Positions 12,946 to 21,867 of a stretch of DNA of 64,000 nt are shown here, in pieces. Origin of the DNA: Torymus aiolomorphi (Eukaryota; Arthropoda; Insecta; Hymenoptera; Torymidae); the NCBI GenBank assembly GCA_036365515.1, contig CM070873.1, positions 28,812,085 through 28,876,084 of the forward strand. The letters run 5' to 3'. Below the pieces are notes generated by a model, which searched no databases, was not told where the DNA came from, and saw only the letters and a program-made list of their open reading frames with translations. The first letter of the stretch is position 1. Each line of letters opens with the position of its first letter. The position numbers were made by a program, and so were the translations under genes.

Positions 12946-13686
12946 TTACTTCATGTTTATAAATCAATTTCTCCTATAATTCAAGACAACTCAATCGCAG
13001 TATAACATTATTGCGATTACGAAATTATGAACGATGTCACTTATCCACTAGATTATACTTGTGTTTTAACGAAACTATACTATACGTAACAATAATTCTC
13101 AAAAAAATATGAAAATTGGCTGATAATGAAATTTATATTATACTTATTTAATAAATTATTCTTATAAAACTATTTCTTCACTCTATGGTAACATTTTCTT
13201 ATGTTAATAAAACATTTCAAAAATCTTAAAAATTTTTTGACACTCCGTAAAGTATTACTTTTACGCACGCTTAAGTTTTCAAGCATATGCTAAAATAGCA
13301 CTTTACGCGCATTGGGTCAAAAAATAATGTTCGATACTAGTGATAAAAATGATTCTGACACGAATGTAGTTGTCGCCCGAGCGAAGCTCGGGCGACAAAC
13401 TCACACTCATACCAAGATCATTTTTATCGCACTACTTTCGAAAAGTACTGTAATAGTTTTTCTTCATTTATGCAACTGTTTACATTGATTTAAAGCTGTA
13501 TAAACATTCGTATTTTCATTTTTTTTAGAGAATAATACCTATAGAGTATTGAAAATGAATTTAATTTTATGTATAGAAACTAATTTTTCATTCATAATTA
13601 TCGAGAATTTTTGTATAATAAAAATTTGTAGAGCTGTTTATTTCATTAAAGAAAGGACTCAGAAAGTTTCGTTTTGTTAAAAAATC
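12946..13686. other. intergenic, between convergent UBE2R and GSTCD
   Basis: AT-rich DNA between two convergent genes. The only structure is the palindromic element at 13330-13442. Confidence 0.6.
13330..13442. repeat. small palindromic element, TTCGATACTAGTG ends
   Basis: Outer arms TTCGATACTAGTGATAAAAA and ATTTTTATCGCACTACTTTC pair. The centre is a nearly perfect hairpin, GTCGCCCGAGCGAAGCTCGG followed by GCGAC. Similar objects lie at 21291 and 62006. Confidence 0.65.
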
Positions 13687-13692
13687 TTTATT
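13687..13692 (-). terminator. poly(A) signal of the GSTCD-like gene
   Basis: AATAAA on the minus strand, 35 nt beyond the GSTCD stop codon. Confidence 0.6.
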
Positions 13693-13726
13693 ATACTTTT
13701 TATGTATTTCAAAATTAACAACGACG

Positions 13727-15424
13727 TTATTTACAATTAATTTCCAGCCTTTTTGGCCAGCCAACAAGTAAATGATTTTTAGGAGAGCAAGTTTCAGGTG
13801 TAAGTTTATTCAAATGCACTCTGTAACCATGTTCTTCAGCTTGGATTCTCCTATCTGTGTCAATTATCATCATACACTCATATCCTTGTTTTGTTTTTAC
13901 GTTATCAGCATCATGAGTTTGATCTGCTGCATGACCTAATACTAAATAACTTCTCTTGTCCAAGATATCTTTTAATACCTGACTTCGAGGATAAACAATG
14001 CGATGACAGTCTTGTACAGATCCATAACAGCATGGGCAACAAACAAAAGCTGCATTTTTGTCAATGCACTGCTGTAGCACCAAATCTGTTGCTACACCAC
14101 AAGCATGCAGACATGTACCAATGTCAAAATGCCCTTTAAAATAGTCTAAATTACTTTGACAAAATGTTATATTGATCAATGATAGTTTCTCAACCCTCTC
14201 TTTAGCTTTGCCCATTGATTCAGCTTTATTTTCTAATAAAATTATGTTACATTTAGGTAATAAATATGCTATGAGGATGCCTAAATGTCCACCACCAGAA
14301 CAAAAATCAACAATAGTATCGCCTTCTTTGGCAAGTTTTAAAATAGGTTTGCATAAGCTTTCTAATTGTTGAAATTTCCTTTGCAAGCGAGTATTTGGTA
14401 GATCTCCTCCTTCTGGTGTAGCTTCATAAGGAATGTCTGACCAATCTAATACTTTTTCTTGCCCAAATAGTTCATCTAAATGCACTTCTAAATTGAAACT
14501 CTTGATTCTTTCTAATGAATAATCTATATCTTCTTGACGGGTAAAAATGCGTTTTCTAGGTTTGTATCTTTTAGGATCACTTTTATAAAGACTTTGACTT
14601 TCAACGTGAGGAAGGCTATAATTGATAATTATATTATTTTCCATATTTTCAATGCACAAAATATCTAAACATCTAAAGATGTATTCATTTGTCAGAATAT
14701 TTTCATACCATTTTATTGTCAAAGGAATCAGACCATGAATTTGTTTTTTATCAATAAATGTAAAAAGCATATGCATACATATGAAAATTATTACATCAGC
14801 TAAAGTAAGGATTAAGCCTTCAGCATAGATATGTTCTGGAAGAATATTTTGATCTTGTTTTACATTCTTATTAAATTTTCTCGACATAGTATACTTATAC
14901 AAGTTATGTAACCTCACAGGTTGAGACATGTGATTCTCAAATCTGGCTAAAGTCTCAGGCAAAATGCCATCTTGACATTGTTCACTTGCAGTTCTTAATG
15001 TTGATACAATATCTACCTCACAAAATCTAGTCCAAATACTTGCCTCAGAGCAAGCTAATAAACATGATTCCTTGAAACCCAACAATTCTTTAGAATGATG
15101 TTCTGCATGTTCAATAGCAACATTTTTTATGATTTTTCGCAAAGTTGCACATAAACCTGCTATGCAACTTCTATTATTTTCTTCCAGATTTGGCAACTCA
15201 CAACAACTTGCAATTCCTGTCAATTCACAATAGTTTATAAATTCATACTGAAATGTAGAGAGATCAACTAGAAATGAATTTTCCGCACTAGCTTTAGTGT
15301 CTTTAATTAACAATATTTTCACATCAGATTCACAGTACTTTATCGTGAATAATGTGACAAGAGTTTCAATAGGCACATGACACAAGATGTCAGTTGTGAA
15401 TACTTTTAAATAGATTTTTGCCAT
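13727..15424 (-). CDS. GSTCD: GSTCD-like putative methyltransferase (GST C-terminal domain-containing protein)
   Basis: This is a 565-codon intronless ORF. Residues 1 to about 300 match the layout of the divergent GST-C-like half of animal GSTCD. Residues about 365-500 form a class I SAM-dependent methyltransferase domain: the SAM-binding loop VDFCSGGGHLG (about 370-380), an acidic strand end LLENK, then LHACGVATDLVL (about 440-452) and the characteristic CCPCCYG (about 463). The human protein is somewhat longer (about 630 aa). The substrate of this family is not settled, so only a putative methyltransferase is claimed. The chosen ATG is the first in frame, directly preceded by GCATC. It lies 17 nt after the stop codon of JTB on the same strand, so a shared or dicistronic mRNA, or splicing of an upstream exon to the TTGTAG just before the ATG, is likely. 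Confidence 0.88.
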   Translation of the reverse strand: MAKIYLKVFTTDILCHVPIETLVTLFTIKYCESDVKILLIKDTKASAENSFLVDLSTFQYEFINYCELTGIASCCELPNLEENNRSCIAGLCATLRKIIKNVAIEHAEHHSKELLGFKESCLLACSEASIWTRFCEVDIVSTLRTASEQCQDGILPETLARFENHMSQPVRLHNLYKYTMSRKFNKNVKQDQNILPEHIYAEGLILTLADVIIFICMHMLFTFIDKKQIHGLIPLTIKWYENILTNEYIFRCLDILCIENMENNIIINYSLPHVESQSLYKSDPKRYKPRKRIFTRQEDIDYSLERIKSFNLEVHLDELFGQEKVLDWSDIPYEATPEGGDLPNTRLQRKFQQLESLCKPILKLAKEGDTIVDFCSGGGHLGILIAYLLPKCNIILLENKAESMGKAKERVEKLSLINITFCQSNLDYFKGHFDIGTCLHACGVATDLVLQQCIDKNAAFVCCPCCYGSVQDCHRIVYPRSQVLKDILDKRSYLVLGHAADQTHDADNVKTKQGYECMMIIDTDRRIQAEEHGYRVHLNKLTPETCSPKNHLLVGWPKRLEINCK

Positions 15425-15441
15425 GATGCTACAATATTAAA

Positions 15442-15604
15442 TCAAGCACTCCCTCTTAATTGCCTTGCAATCTTCCTTATAATTCTCTGTCTAAGAATGT
15501 TTTCTCTCCAAAAAACAGTGAGACATGACAGGACTGCTCCAACAAAAGTAAAACTTTCAAACTTCCAAAATTCTCTTTCTTCCAACCAAGCCACTCTGTC
15601 ACAA
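15442..15604 (-). CDS. JTB: JTB exon 3 (transmembrane and tail)
   Basis: Acceptor TTTATAG. Completes a Ser codon, then encodes CDRVAWLEEREFWKFES, the membrane span and the basic C-terminus. Confidence 0.88.
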
Positions 15605-16095
15605 CTATAAATAATTTTAAAATTATAAATCATAAGGTAATATCAATAATGTGAACAATGAGAAATATGCTGTTAAATGCTTTGTTTATAAATGAATACG
15701 TACCTCCTCGTAATTTTCTCTCCTGACTTGCATTCTAGAACTTCCTTATACCTAGCTTTGGTACATACTCCAATACTCTGACTGGCTATCTCAAAAGCAC
15801 TGCAGGGATGACATTCTGAGACTATTTTGAAGTCTTCACCAGACAAACAAGTAGAATTAGCTTCGACATTCTCGACAAATACTTTTCCTCCTGTACTGTC
15901 CGTCCAATGACTTTCCACAATCAGAACCAGTATTGTTAACCTAACAATGCACAGTTAGGCATTACTTTAATAAAAAATGTGGATAAATAAAAGAAGTAAC
16001 TTTAATTTCATCACAGACATGCAAAACTAGATAGCTTACCCTCCTAATAAGGTTACACCTAACAGCATGCGCTTCTTAGAGCAGGATTCTATCAT
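15442..16095 (-). CDS. JTB: JTB-family transmembrane protein, three exons
   Basis: Jumping translocation breakpoint (JTB) proteins are small type I membrane proteins with a cysteine-rich outer domain; roles in cytokinesis and mitochondria have been reported in mammals. Exons 16095-16040, 15940-15704 and 15604-15442 join with GT-AG introns (99 nt each, phases 2 and 2) to give 151 residues; human JTB has 146. A signal anchor or peptide comes first (MIESCSKKRMLLGVTLLGG then LTILVLIV). The lumenal part follows with conserved Cys spacing (CLSGE, ECHPCSAF, GVC, LEC, SCDR) and the family signature LEEREFWKFES. A transmembrane segment (FVGAVLSCLTVFW, about 119-131) and a short basic tail end the protein. 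The stop (15444-15442) is 17 nt before the GSTCD start. Exon 1 was found by splicing and is too short to show as a separate ORF. Confidence 0.9.
15704..15940 (-). CDS. JTB: JTB exon 2 (cysteine-rich ectodomain)
   Basis: Acceptor TTGTTAG, donor GTACGT. Encodes the end of the hydrophobic leader and the ectodomain with ECHPCSAFEIAS. Confidence 0.88.
16040..16095 (-). CDS. JTB: JTB exon 1 (start of signal sequence)
   Basis: ATG at 16095-16093, 18 codons plus two bases, donor GTAAGC. The reading frame continues exactly into exon 2, and the joined hydrophobic stretch makes a convincing signal sequence. Confidence 0.82.
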
Positions 16096-16229
16096 TTTGA
16101 ATAACAAGGTTTAACTATTCAAGTACTCGTTAATTTCAATAAATATTCTTTTTACGATAAAAAAAAAATTCTTCTACGAACCAAATAATATCGTTCCGAT
16201 GCAATACAGAAAACAAATTGAAACTTTAA
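16096..16229. promoter_or_regulatory. remaining half of a probable bidirectional promoter
   Basis: Only 134 bp separate the JTB ATG from the TTAA-flanked element. Removing the elements would bring the divergent ATGs (16095 and 17544) to about 150 bp apart. That spacing suggests a shared promoter; no core motif was identified. Confidence 0.4.
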
Positions 16230-17107
16230 GAGTGCTCTCTACCTAAACCCTAACTCCGGAATAGATCGCAGCGCCCCCATGACTTCATTTACGTATTTTC
16301 ATTAATTTAATTTTAAGTGTATTTATAAATTTTAAATTAATCATAAAAGTTAATAAGGATTACTTTTAAACAAGTTTCATGAATTTAAATGAATAAATGA
16401 ACTTGTATTTTGTAGAGAAAATTCAAACGTTCAGTGGACATTTCTGAAAATGACTCCAAATTTTTCTCTACAAAATACAGATTTATTAATGGAATTTAAT
16501 TTAGGAAAACTCTTGTAATCGTATCTTTAATACTAATTACACGTGGGAAAACTTTATTTTTACGTTAAGGGGATGTAGGAGCGAACTTTACCGATGGTGA
16601 CCTCCACCTCGAGCCGCATTTCCCATTGTTCGCGCGAAATTTACTTCGTAATACAGAAAATTAAGTTGCTAACGATTTTTTATCGTGCAAAGAACGCGGG
16701 ATCACAGCATTTTCAATAATCAAAATGTTCAATAATTTATATAATGCAATATTCTTAAAATTGACGCGTGGAATTACGTAAAAGTGACGGTCATCTTACA
16801 ATTTTCTATGTGAAACGTCATCCTCACCTCGCCTCGTATTTCCCATTGTTTGGTTTAACTAAAAATTATTAAATGCTGTATAACATTTATAAACATTCCT
16901 TATTATAACAAGAACACGCGATCACCGTATTTTTGTGCTTTACGATTGTACACTTTTTTTTATTTATGATATAAAGTTTTTGAGGTTAGGAAATTTTCAA
17001 CCAATCAGCGTGGCTCCGACATCACCTTAATATTGCCCCAAATTTTTTTAATTAACAAAAAACACTTTTGACAGTAGGTGGCGTTCCAATCGGGGTAGAG
17101 AGCACTC
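16230..17107. mobile_element. TTAA-flanked MITE, copy 1 (GAGTGCTCTCTACC ends)
   Basis: Terminal inverted repeats GAGTGCTCTCTACC and GGTAGAGAGCACTC are each bordered by TTAA (16226-16229 and 17108-17111). There is no coding capacity, as for non-autonomous elements using TTAA targets (piggyBac-type is one possibility). It is interrupted by a second element at 16569-17026. Confidence 0.85.
16569..17026. mobile_element. nested TTAA-flanked MITE (GGGGATGT / ACATCACC ends)
   Basis: Ends GGGGATGTAGGAGC and GCTCCGACATCACC are inverted and bordered by TTAA on both sides. The homologous point in copy 2 (17460-17463) carries a single TTAA and no insert, which proves the insertion and its target duplication. 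Terminal sequence resembles the elements at 36951 and 41418. Confidence 0.88.
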
Positions 17108-17111
17108 TTAA

Positions 17112-17526
17112 GAGTGCTCTCTACCTAAACCCCAACTCCGGAATAGATCGCAGCGCCCCCATGACTTCATTTACGTATTTTCATTAATTTAAGTGTACTT
17201 ATAAATTTTAAATTAATCATAACTCAGTTTTCCCACGTGTAAAAGTTAATAAGGATTACTTTTAAACAAGTTTCATGAATTTAAATGAATAAATGAACTT
17301 GTATTTTGTAGAGAAAATTCAGACGTTCAGTGGACACTTCTGAAAATGACTCCAAATTTTTCTCTACAAAATACAGATTTATTAATGGAATTTAATTAGG
17401 GAAAACTCTTGTAATCGTGACTTTATACTAATTACACGTGGGAAAACTTTATTTTTACGTTAATATTGCCCCAAATTTTTTTAATTAACAAAAAACACTT
17501 TTGACAGTAGGTGGCGTTCCAATCGG
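17112..17526. mobile_element. TTAA MITE, copy 2 (3' end truncated or diverged)
   Basis: Begins at the TTAA shared with copy 1 and repeats its sequence (GAGTGCTCTCTACCTAAACC onward) without the nested insert. It ends at GGCGTTCCAATCGGG and lacks the terminal GGTAGAGAGCACTC. Its edge is 17 bp before the next ATG. Confidence 0.82.
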
Positions 17527-17543
17527 GTTAGTAAGAATTCATC

Positions 17544-17828
17544 ATGGCTTCGACGTCTCTGCGACGTGACCACGTGATTTCCAGCATTCCCAACTTACCA
17601 CTGCTATCAGTGCCACTCGCTAAACACAAATTTCCAGAAGAATTACCTCAAGTCGGTACCTGGTATATACAGTCTACGGATTACGGAAATACTGGAACTG
17701 GAAAGCCATTCTCGGTACTCAATATAGATGGCAGTACACGTGCGATCGATTGGCGCGCGTCGGCGCATGCCAAGCCAACTGCCAAGCCATGTGTATACAA
17801 GACACTGCACGCCTTCACGAATAAATGA
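17544..17828 (+). CDS. unrecognised 94-aa protein (ORF1 of a possible dicistronic unit)
   Basis: The ORF has a good start context (CATCATGGC), base composition like the neighbouring coding DNA and a complete stop. I do not recognise the family. The protein is soluble-looking and has no signal peptide. It has a proline/leucine N-terminal part (SSIPNLPLLSVPLAKHKFPE) and a Gly/Thr-rich middle (GTWYIQSTDYGNTGTGKPF). Its 5' edge follows the truncated MITE by 17 bp, so its leader probably contains transposon sequence. A possible donor AG|GTAACA lies just after the stop (17831 onward) and a possible acceptor CGTTTCAG just before the next ATG (18055), so both ORFs may share one transcript. It could instead be a misjudged UTR ORF. 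Confidence 0.5.
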   Translation: MASTSLRRDHVISSIPNLPLLSVPLAKHKFPEELPQVGTWYIQSTDYGNTGTGKPFSVLNIDGSTRAIDWRASAHAKPTAKPCVYKTLHAFTNK

Positions 17829-18054
17829 ATAGGTAACATGTTGCCGGTAGGTCTGTATAGTTTAGCGCACGTGTTATTCAGTCCAGTGTCCTTCAGGAAC
17901 GAACAGGATGATTGACAAACAATTTCAATTGTACTTTACACCGAGATTCACAGTGTTTTGGATGGCGAAAGTATGAACTTGGAAGTTGGCAAGCGATTGT
18001 CCTGGTAAACATAACCAAACATCTTTCATTCGCCCGTTCATTAAACGTTTCAGC

Positions 18055-18159
18055 ATGCATGAGTTTTGCCCATTGTGCTGGAAAAATGGCGTCAAGGCCA
18101 AGATTAAGGCTTTCCAAATCAACCTGGAAGAAGCCGTGTTCGTCTGCAGCTCCGAATCG
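18055..18159 (+). CDS. USPL1-like gene, exon 1
   Basis: 35 codons from ATG 18055 to donor GTAAGA; encodes the first cysteine pair of the zinc module. A splice acceptor (CGTTTCAG) immediately precedes the ATG. Confidence 0.7.
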
Positions 18160-19412
18160 GTAAGATTATCGTCCCAGCTATTCTGTATTAGTTCAAACTC
18201 ATTGGTCTAATTGCATTTATTTTTTATCCTTCATAGTGCTTGTGGCCTGTGGGTTACCAGGAGGTCAAGTATATCGATAGGCCATTTGGAAAGGATTGGT
18301 CCAAGACCTGGGACGAGGGTGCTCAGAAGGGTTTGAAAAGCGAGCATGATCCATTGCATGATTTTTGGGAGTATACACCACCGCAGACACCTGGTACAGA
18401 AGTTTTCTGGAAAGATACTGCGAGTGGCTGTATGACTATTCCTGCCACAGTTCCTGATAAAGTCTTCAATTCAATGTCTACGCTTTTAGATGATAATGTA
18501 TATACGCCACAAGAATTTTCTACAACCTTAAGTAAGAACATGGGTTTAAATAGTAATAACAGTAGTATTAATAATGTTAATAAGAGCGTAAAGCCAAAAT
18601 TAGTTGTTTCACAGTTAGTTAATTATAAGTTAGAAAAAGTACCATCAAAGGGTTATGTGTTAGTTAACCAAAATGGGAATAATGATAAGTTTTGTAAAAA
18701 TACTATAAAATTAAAAAATATAAATATTAATGGGCCAATGAACATTTCTACCTCAGCAGTTAACAATATAAAATTAATTAAAAGTAACACATCAAGTAAT
18801 TTATCTAAAACAATAAAAATGAAAAATCCAGCAAAAGAAGTGGGTCTTCGAGGGAAGAGGTTATCGAAAAAAACCATTCCTTATAAAAAATTTGATTTTG
18901 ATGAATTGCTCCAAGCCAAAAGTATGAAACTTAAAAAAGAATGCAAGATGGATGTAGATGATGAAGTTAAAGTAGAGGAAAAATCTGAAGCCTGTGTAGA
19001 AGTCAAACTGGAATGTAATGCAGAAGTTAAAATTGAAGTTAAACCAGAAATTAAAAATGAAATTCAACACGAGGAGATAGCATGTTCTCTAGATAAAATT
19101 GACTTTGATGAGTTATTAAACCAAAAAAGTACAAATATAAGTCAATCAAGTAATGTTATAGAAGTTTTTGATTATGATAAAACAAATATTAATCCTATCT
19201 ATGAAACAGACTTTGATTTTGACTCTATACTAGGTATTACAACTGCAGCCAAAGATTCTGGAGTTAGCCAAGACATGACTGATACTGGAGACTTTGACTT
19301 ACAATTAGATGACTTGTTAGCTGGCTTTTCTGATGATATAACGAGTACTAATGTAAAATCCAATATAGATACCTCAGATGAATACAAATGGATAAATGCA
19401 TTATTTGAATAA
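18055..19412 (+). CDS. USPL1 N-terminal zinc-module protein lacking the protease domain, two exons
   Basis: Exons 18055-18159 and 18237-19412 (intron 77 nt, GTAAGA to TTCATAG, phase 0) encode 426 residues. Residues 3-45 match the N-terminal zinc module of the SUMO isopeptidase USPL1: CPLC near the start, basic residues, then FQINLEEAVFVC and SCLWPVG, giving paired cysteines (C-x2-C and C-x4-C). After about residue 100 there is no USPL1 cysteine-protease domain. Instead the chain is low complexity: Asn/Ser/Lys-rich (about 130-245), acidic with alternating Val/Lys/Glu (about 270-315), and an Asp-rich C-terminus with repeated hydrophobic-acidic motifs FDFDELLQAKS (about 254), DFDELLNQKS (about 323), DFDFDSILG (about 360) and LQLDDLLAGF (about 390). 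These look like short linear binding or activation motifs (inference). The start could be further upstream in frame, but no upstream in-frame ATG was seen. Confidence 0.75.
18237..19412 (+). CDS. USPL1-like gene, exon 2
   Basis: Begins TGC TTG TGG after acceptor TTCATAG and supplies the last cysteine of the zinc module. Stop TAA at 19410-19412. Confidence 0.78.
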   Translation, partial: CLWPVGYQEVKYIDRPFGKDWSKTWDEGAQKGLKSEHDPLHDFWEYTPPQTPGTEVFWKDTASGCMTIPATVPDKVFNSMSTLLDDNVYTPQEFSTTLSKNMGLNSNNSSINNVNKSVKPKLVVSQLVNYKLEKVPSKGYVLVNQNGNNDKFCKNTIKLKNININGPMNISTSAVNNIKLIKSNTSSNLSKTIKMKNPAKEVGLRGKRLSKKTIPYKKFDFDELLQAKSMKLKKECKMDVDDEVKVEEKSEACVEVKLECNAEVKIEVKPEIKNEIQHEEIACSLDKIDFDELLNQKSTNISQSSNVIEVFDYDKTNINPIYETDFDFDSILGITTAAKDSGVSQDMTDTGDFDLQLDDLLAGFSDDITSTNVKSNIDTSDEYKWINALFE

Positions 19413-19530
19413 CATAAAATGTAGTAATAATTTACTATATAAGGAATCAGAAAAACAGGAAAATAGCTGTTTTTACATGAGTGTGATACAAAAAAGACTT
19501 TTGTAGTTGTAAGCGATCTTTTTCACAGGA

Positions 19531-19665
19531 AGTAAAAGAGATACTGTAATAATGTACAGTAAAAGAGATACTGTAATAATGTACAGTAAAAGAGATACTG
19601 TAATAATGTACAGTAAAAGAGATTCTGTAATAATGTACAGTAAAAGAGATTCTGTAATAATGTAC
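19531..19665. repeat. 27-bp minisatellite, five units
   Basis: Five head-to-tail copies of a 27-bp unit beginning AGTAAAAGAGATACTGTAAT. The last two share one substitution (ATACTG to ATTCTG). It lies in the probable 3' UTR of the USPL1-like gene. Confidence 0.95.
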
Positions 19666-19705
19666 AGTAATAAAAGCAGAATCTAATATTTTGTACAGCA
19701 TAGGA

Positions 19706-19711
19706 AATAAA
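19706..19711 (+). terminator. poly(A) signal of the USPL1-like gene
   Basis: AATAAA, 294 nt past the stop codon, followed by a T-rich stretch. Confidence 0.55.
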
Positions 19712-21818
19712 GTTGTAATTTATCCTTCAAACAATTTTTTCTTAACAATTAACCATTGATCCATATACTTCTGATAATCCATTCTTTTTAAATATTCTTA
19801 TGTAATGCTGGTTAAAAATTTTGTTCACAAATTAAGAAGTTCAAAAAGCTTAAATCACGAATGACATAAGAATACATTTACATACAGCAACTCTAATAGA
19901 AGTTTGATATTGCATTATTATTCTTTTAATTATAATATAACATCGTAAAATCTTATAAGTAACTGTTATTTATCTCGAGACGAGAGACCTTCGAACCCAT
20001 CCGACTCATTACCACCAATTTCAAAACCCTATATCGTATCGATGATGACAGGCCAGCATCAAAACTCTCCTCTCCCCGGAATATTAATTACCGTTACTTC
20101 TTCCAAAAACCTCTCACCCTAATAGCCACCGCACTAATATCTCCCAAATTGCGACGACCAATCCATAATATAGAATGGAAAAATAGAAAACCGCGGCATC
20201 GCATAATAACCCCTCGATAATCGCCGCGTAATCACTTCTCTCTTTCCAGCGAGATCATCGATTTCCCCCTCTCGAAAAAAGAACTGTCTCTCCCTCTCAC
20301 CCAGCGGCGGGTATTTCAAAATCGAGCGGTTTTTCGGTCGCCGCGCAATTATCCCTGCGCTCGCGCGCGCTGCTCCCTTTGTGCGCGAGCGCGTATATAC
20401 ACACGCTGAAATTACAGCCTGACACAACGCCTGACACGTAAATTGCCTTCCACGACTTTTATCTATACACGGACGACGACGACGGCTGAGGAGAGTGTGC
20501 GCGCGCGCGGGGGGAATAGTTCGTTGGGTTGTGCTATGCGAAAAAGCGAGAGCGAGAGAGAAAGAGTGGTATATCAAGGCTGCGAAATTAGTCGGCGATC
20601 GTGGAAAGAGAGGAATTCGCGAGAGCGTAAACGATGGGAGAGAGAAGTTTTCTATGTGAATGACTGTGAGGATATGTCGATTTGTTGGTTTATTATCTCG
20701 GATTAGTTTAATTAAATAGATAATGGTCAGGGGTTCCTTCTTTATTAAGATTGCTGTATGTAAATATCCGTACCGTGATAGTTCACATGCGCTGCCATGG
20801 CTTGCGTGTTCAACAAAAAGAAAGAGAGAAAGAAGAAAAAAAGCGTTTCATTCGAAGCGCACACTCGAATGCAATATTGGTCGAAGTTTTGTATGTTTCT
20901 ATCGGTTTAAGGTCATTTTGTAAAGCGTACCGAGCGTTTATGCTTTCGCATGTACTGTGCATTTTTTGCGTTTTGCGTTTAAAGACGAAGTACCTACATG
21001 TCGAATGCCGACACCGCTAGTCGACATTCTTTGCGCGCTATAACAATTTTACGATGCCATTGCATTTAGCGGCAGGATATAATATGCATGTTTAATAATT
21101 CTGAAAATTCAATTGAGCTCGATTTCACGAGTTTGAATTGTTTGATTGTTTTGAGCGTAAAATTTTATACGGAAATTGTTTGGATTTCTTTTTCGAGGCA
21201 TGAAAAAAAAAGATGACAAAAAAAGGCTAATGTAACCAGCGCAGTTATAACAGAAGTGCCACTGTTATCGTCACAACGTATATAGTACATTTCGATACTA
21301 GTGCGAGGATTTGATTTTCCCCTCGTGTGACTGTTTGCACCCGAGCGAAGCGAGGGTGAAAAGGTCACACGAGGAGAAAATCAACTTCTCACACAAGTGT
21401 CGAACCGTATTTTTTGACACGACGTGCGAGAAGTGAGATTTTTGCACGCATTGTTTAACGCAGCGTGCGAGAAATCGAACTTCTCGCACGGAGTTTCAAA
21501 AATTATTATTTGAGCATTGTATTTATTGAAAGCAGCATGTAAGCCATTGAAAACTAAATGTAAACTTTATATATTCATTTTTTACCAAGGAAATAAAATA
21601 AAATTGTTCAACAACTTTTAATTTATGTTCCTTTTTCCCCATAAACTTTTATATTACATATTTATTTACATTAAACTAATATAATTCGTATCACGTAGAA
21701 ATACTTCACAAACAAAATATAAAAACAGTTTAGTTTTTGATACTGAAATGGTCGTTTATACAACTGACACTATTATACCATCAAAGATCGTACAGTTTTC
21801 AATTCTGCAAGAATTACA
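19712..21818. other. intergenic, no gene seen
   Basis: A CpG-rich block covers about 20200-20660, and the palindromic element lies at 21291-21404. ORFs here are short and have no recognisable protein features. Confidence 0.6.
21291..21404. repeat. small palindromic element, TTCGATACTAGTGCG ends
   Basis: The outer arms (TTCGATACTAGTG; CACAAGTGTCGAA) pair, as do inner arms TTGATTTTCCCCTCGTGTGA and TCACACGAGGAGAAAATCAA. The centre is CCCGAGCGAAGCGAGGGT. Same layout as 13330-13442. Confidence 0.7.
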
Positions 21819-21824
21819 TTTATT
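21819..21824 (-). terminator. candidate poly(A) signal of COMMD4
   Basis: AATAAA on the minus strand, 44 nt beyond the COMMD4 stop. Confidence 0.4.
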
Positions 21825-21867
21825 TCATTAACATATTAATATCTATATGAAAATTTATTCATAGTTT

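Noticed and set aside
19531..19665. CRISPR-like regular repeats
   Set aside because: Units are directly adjacent with no spacers and the genome is eukaryotic; a minisatellite.
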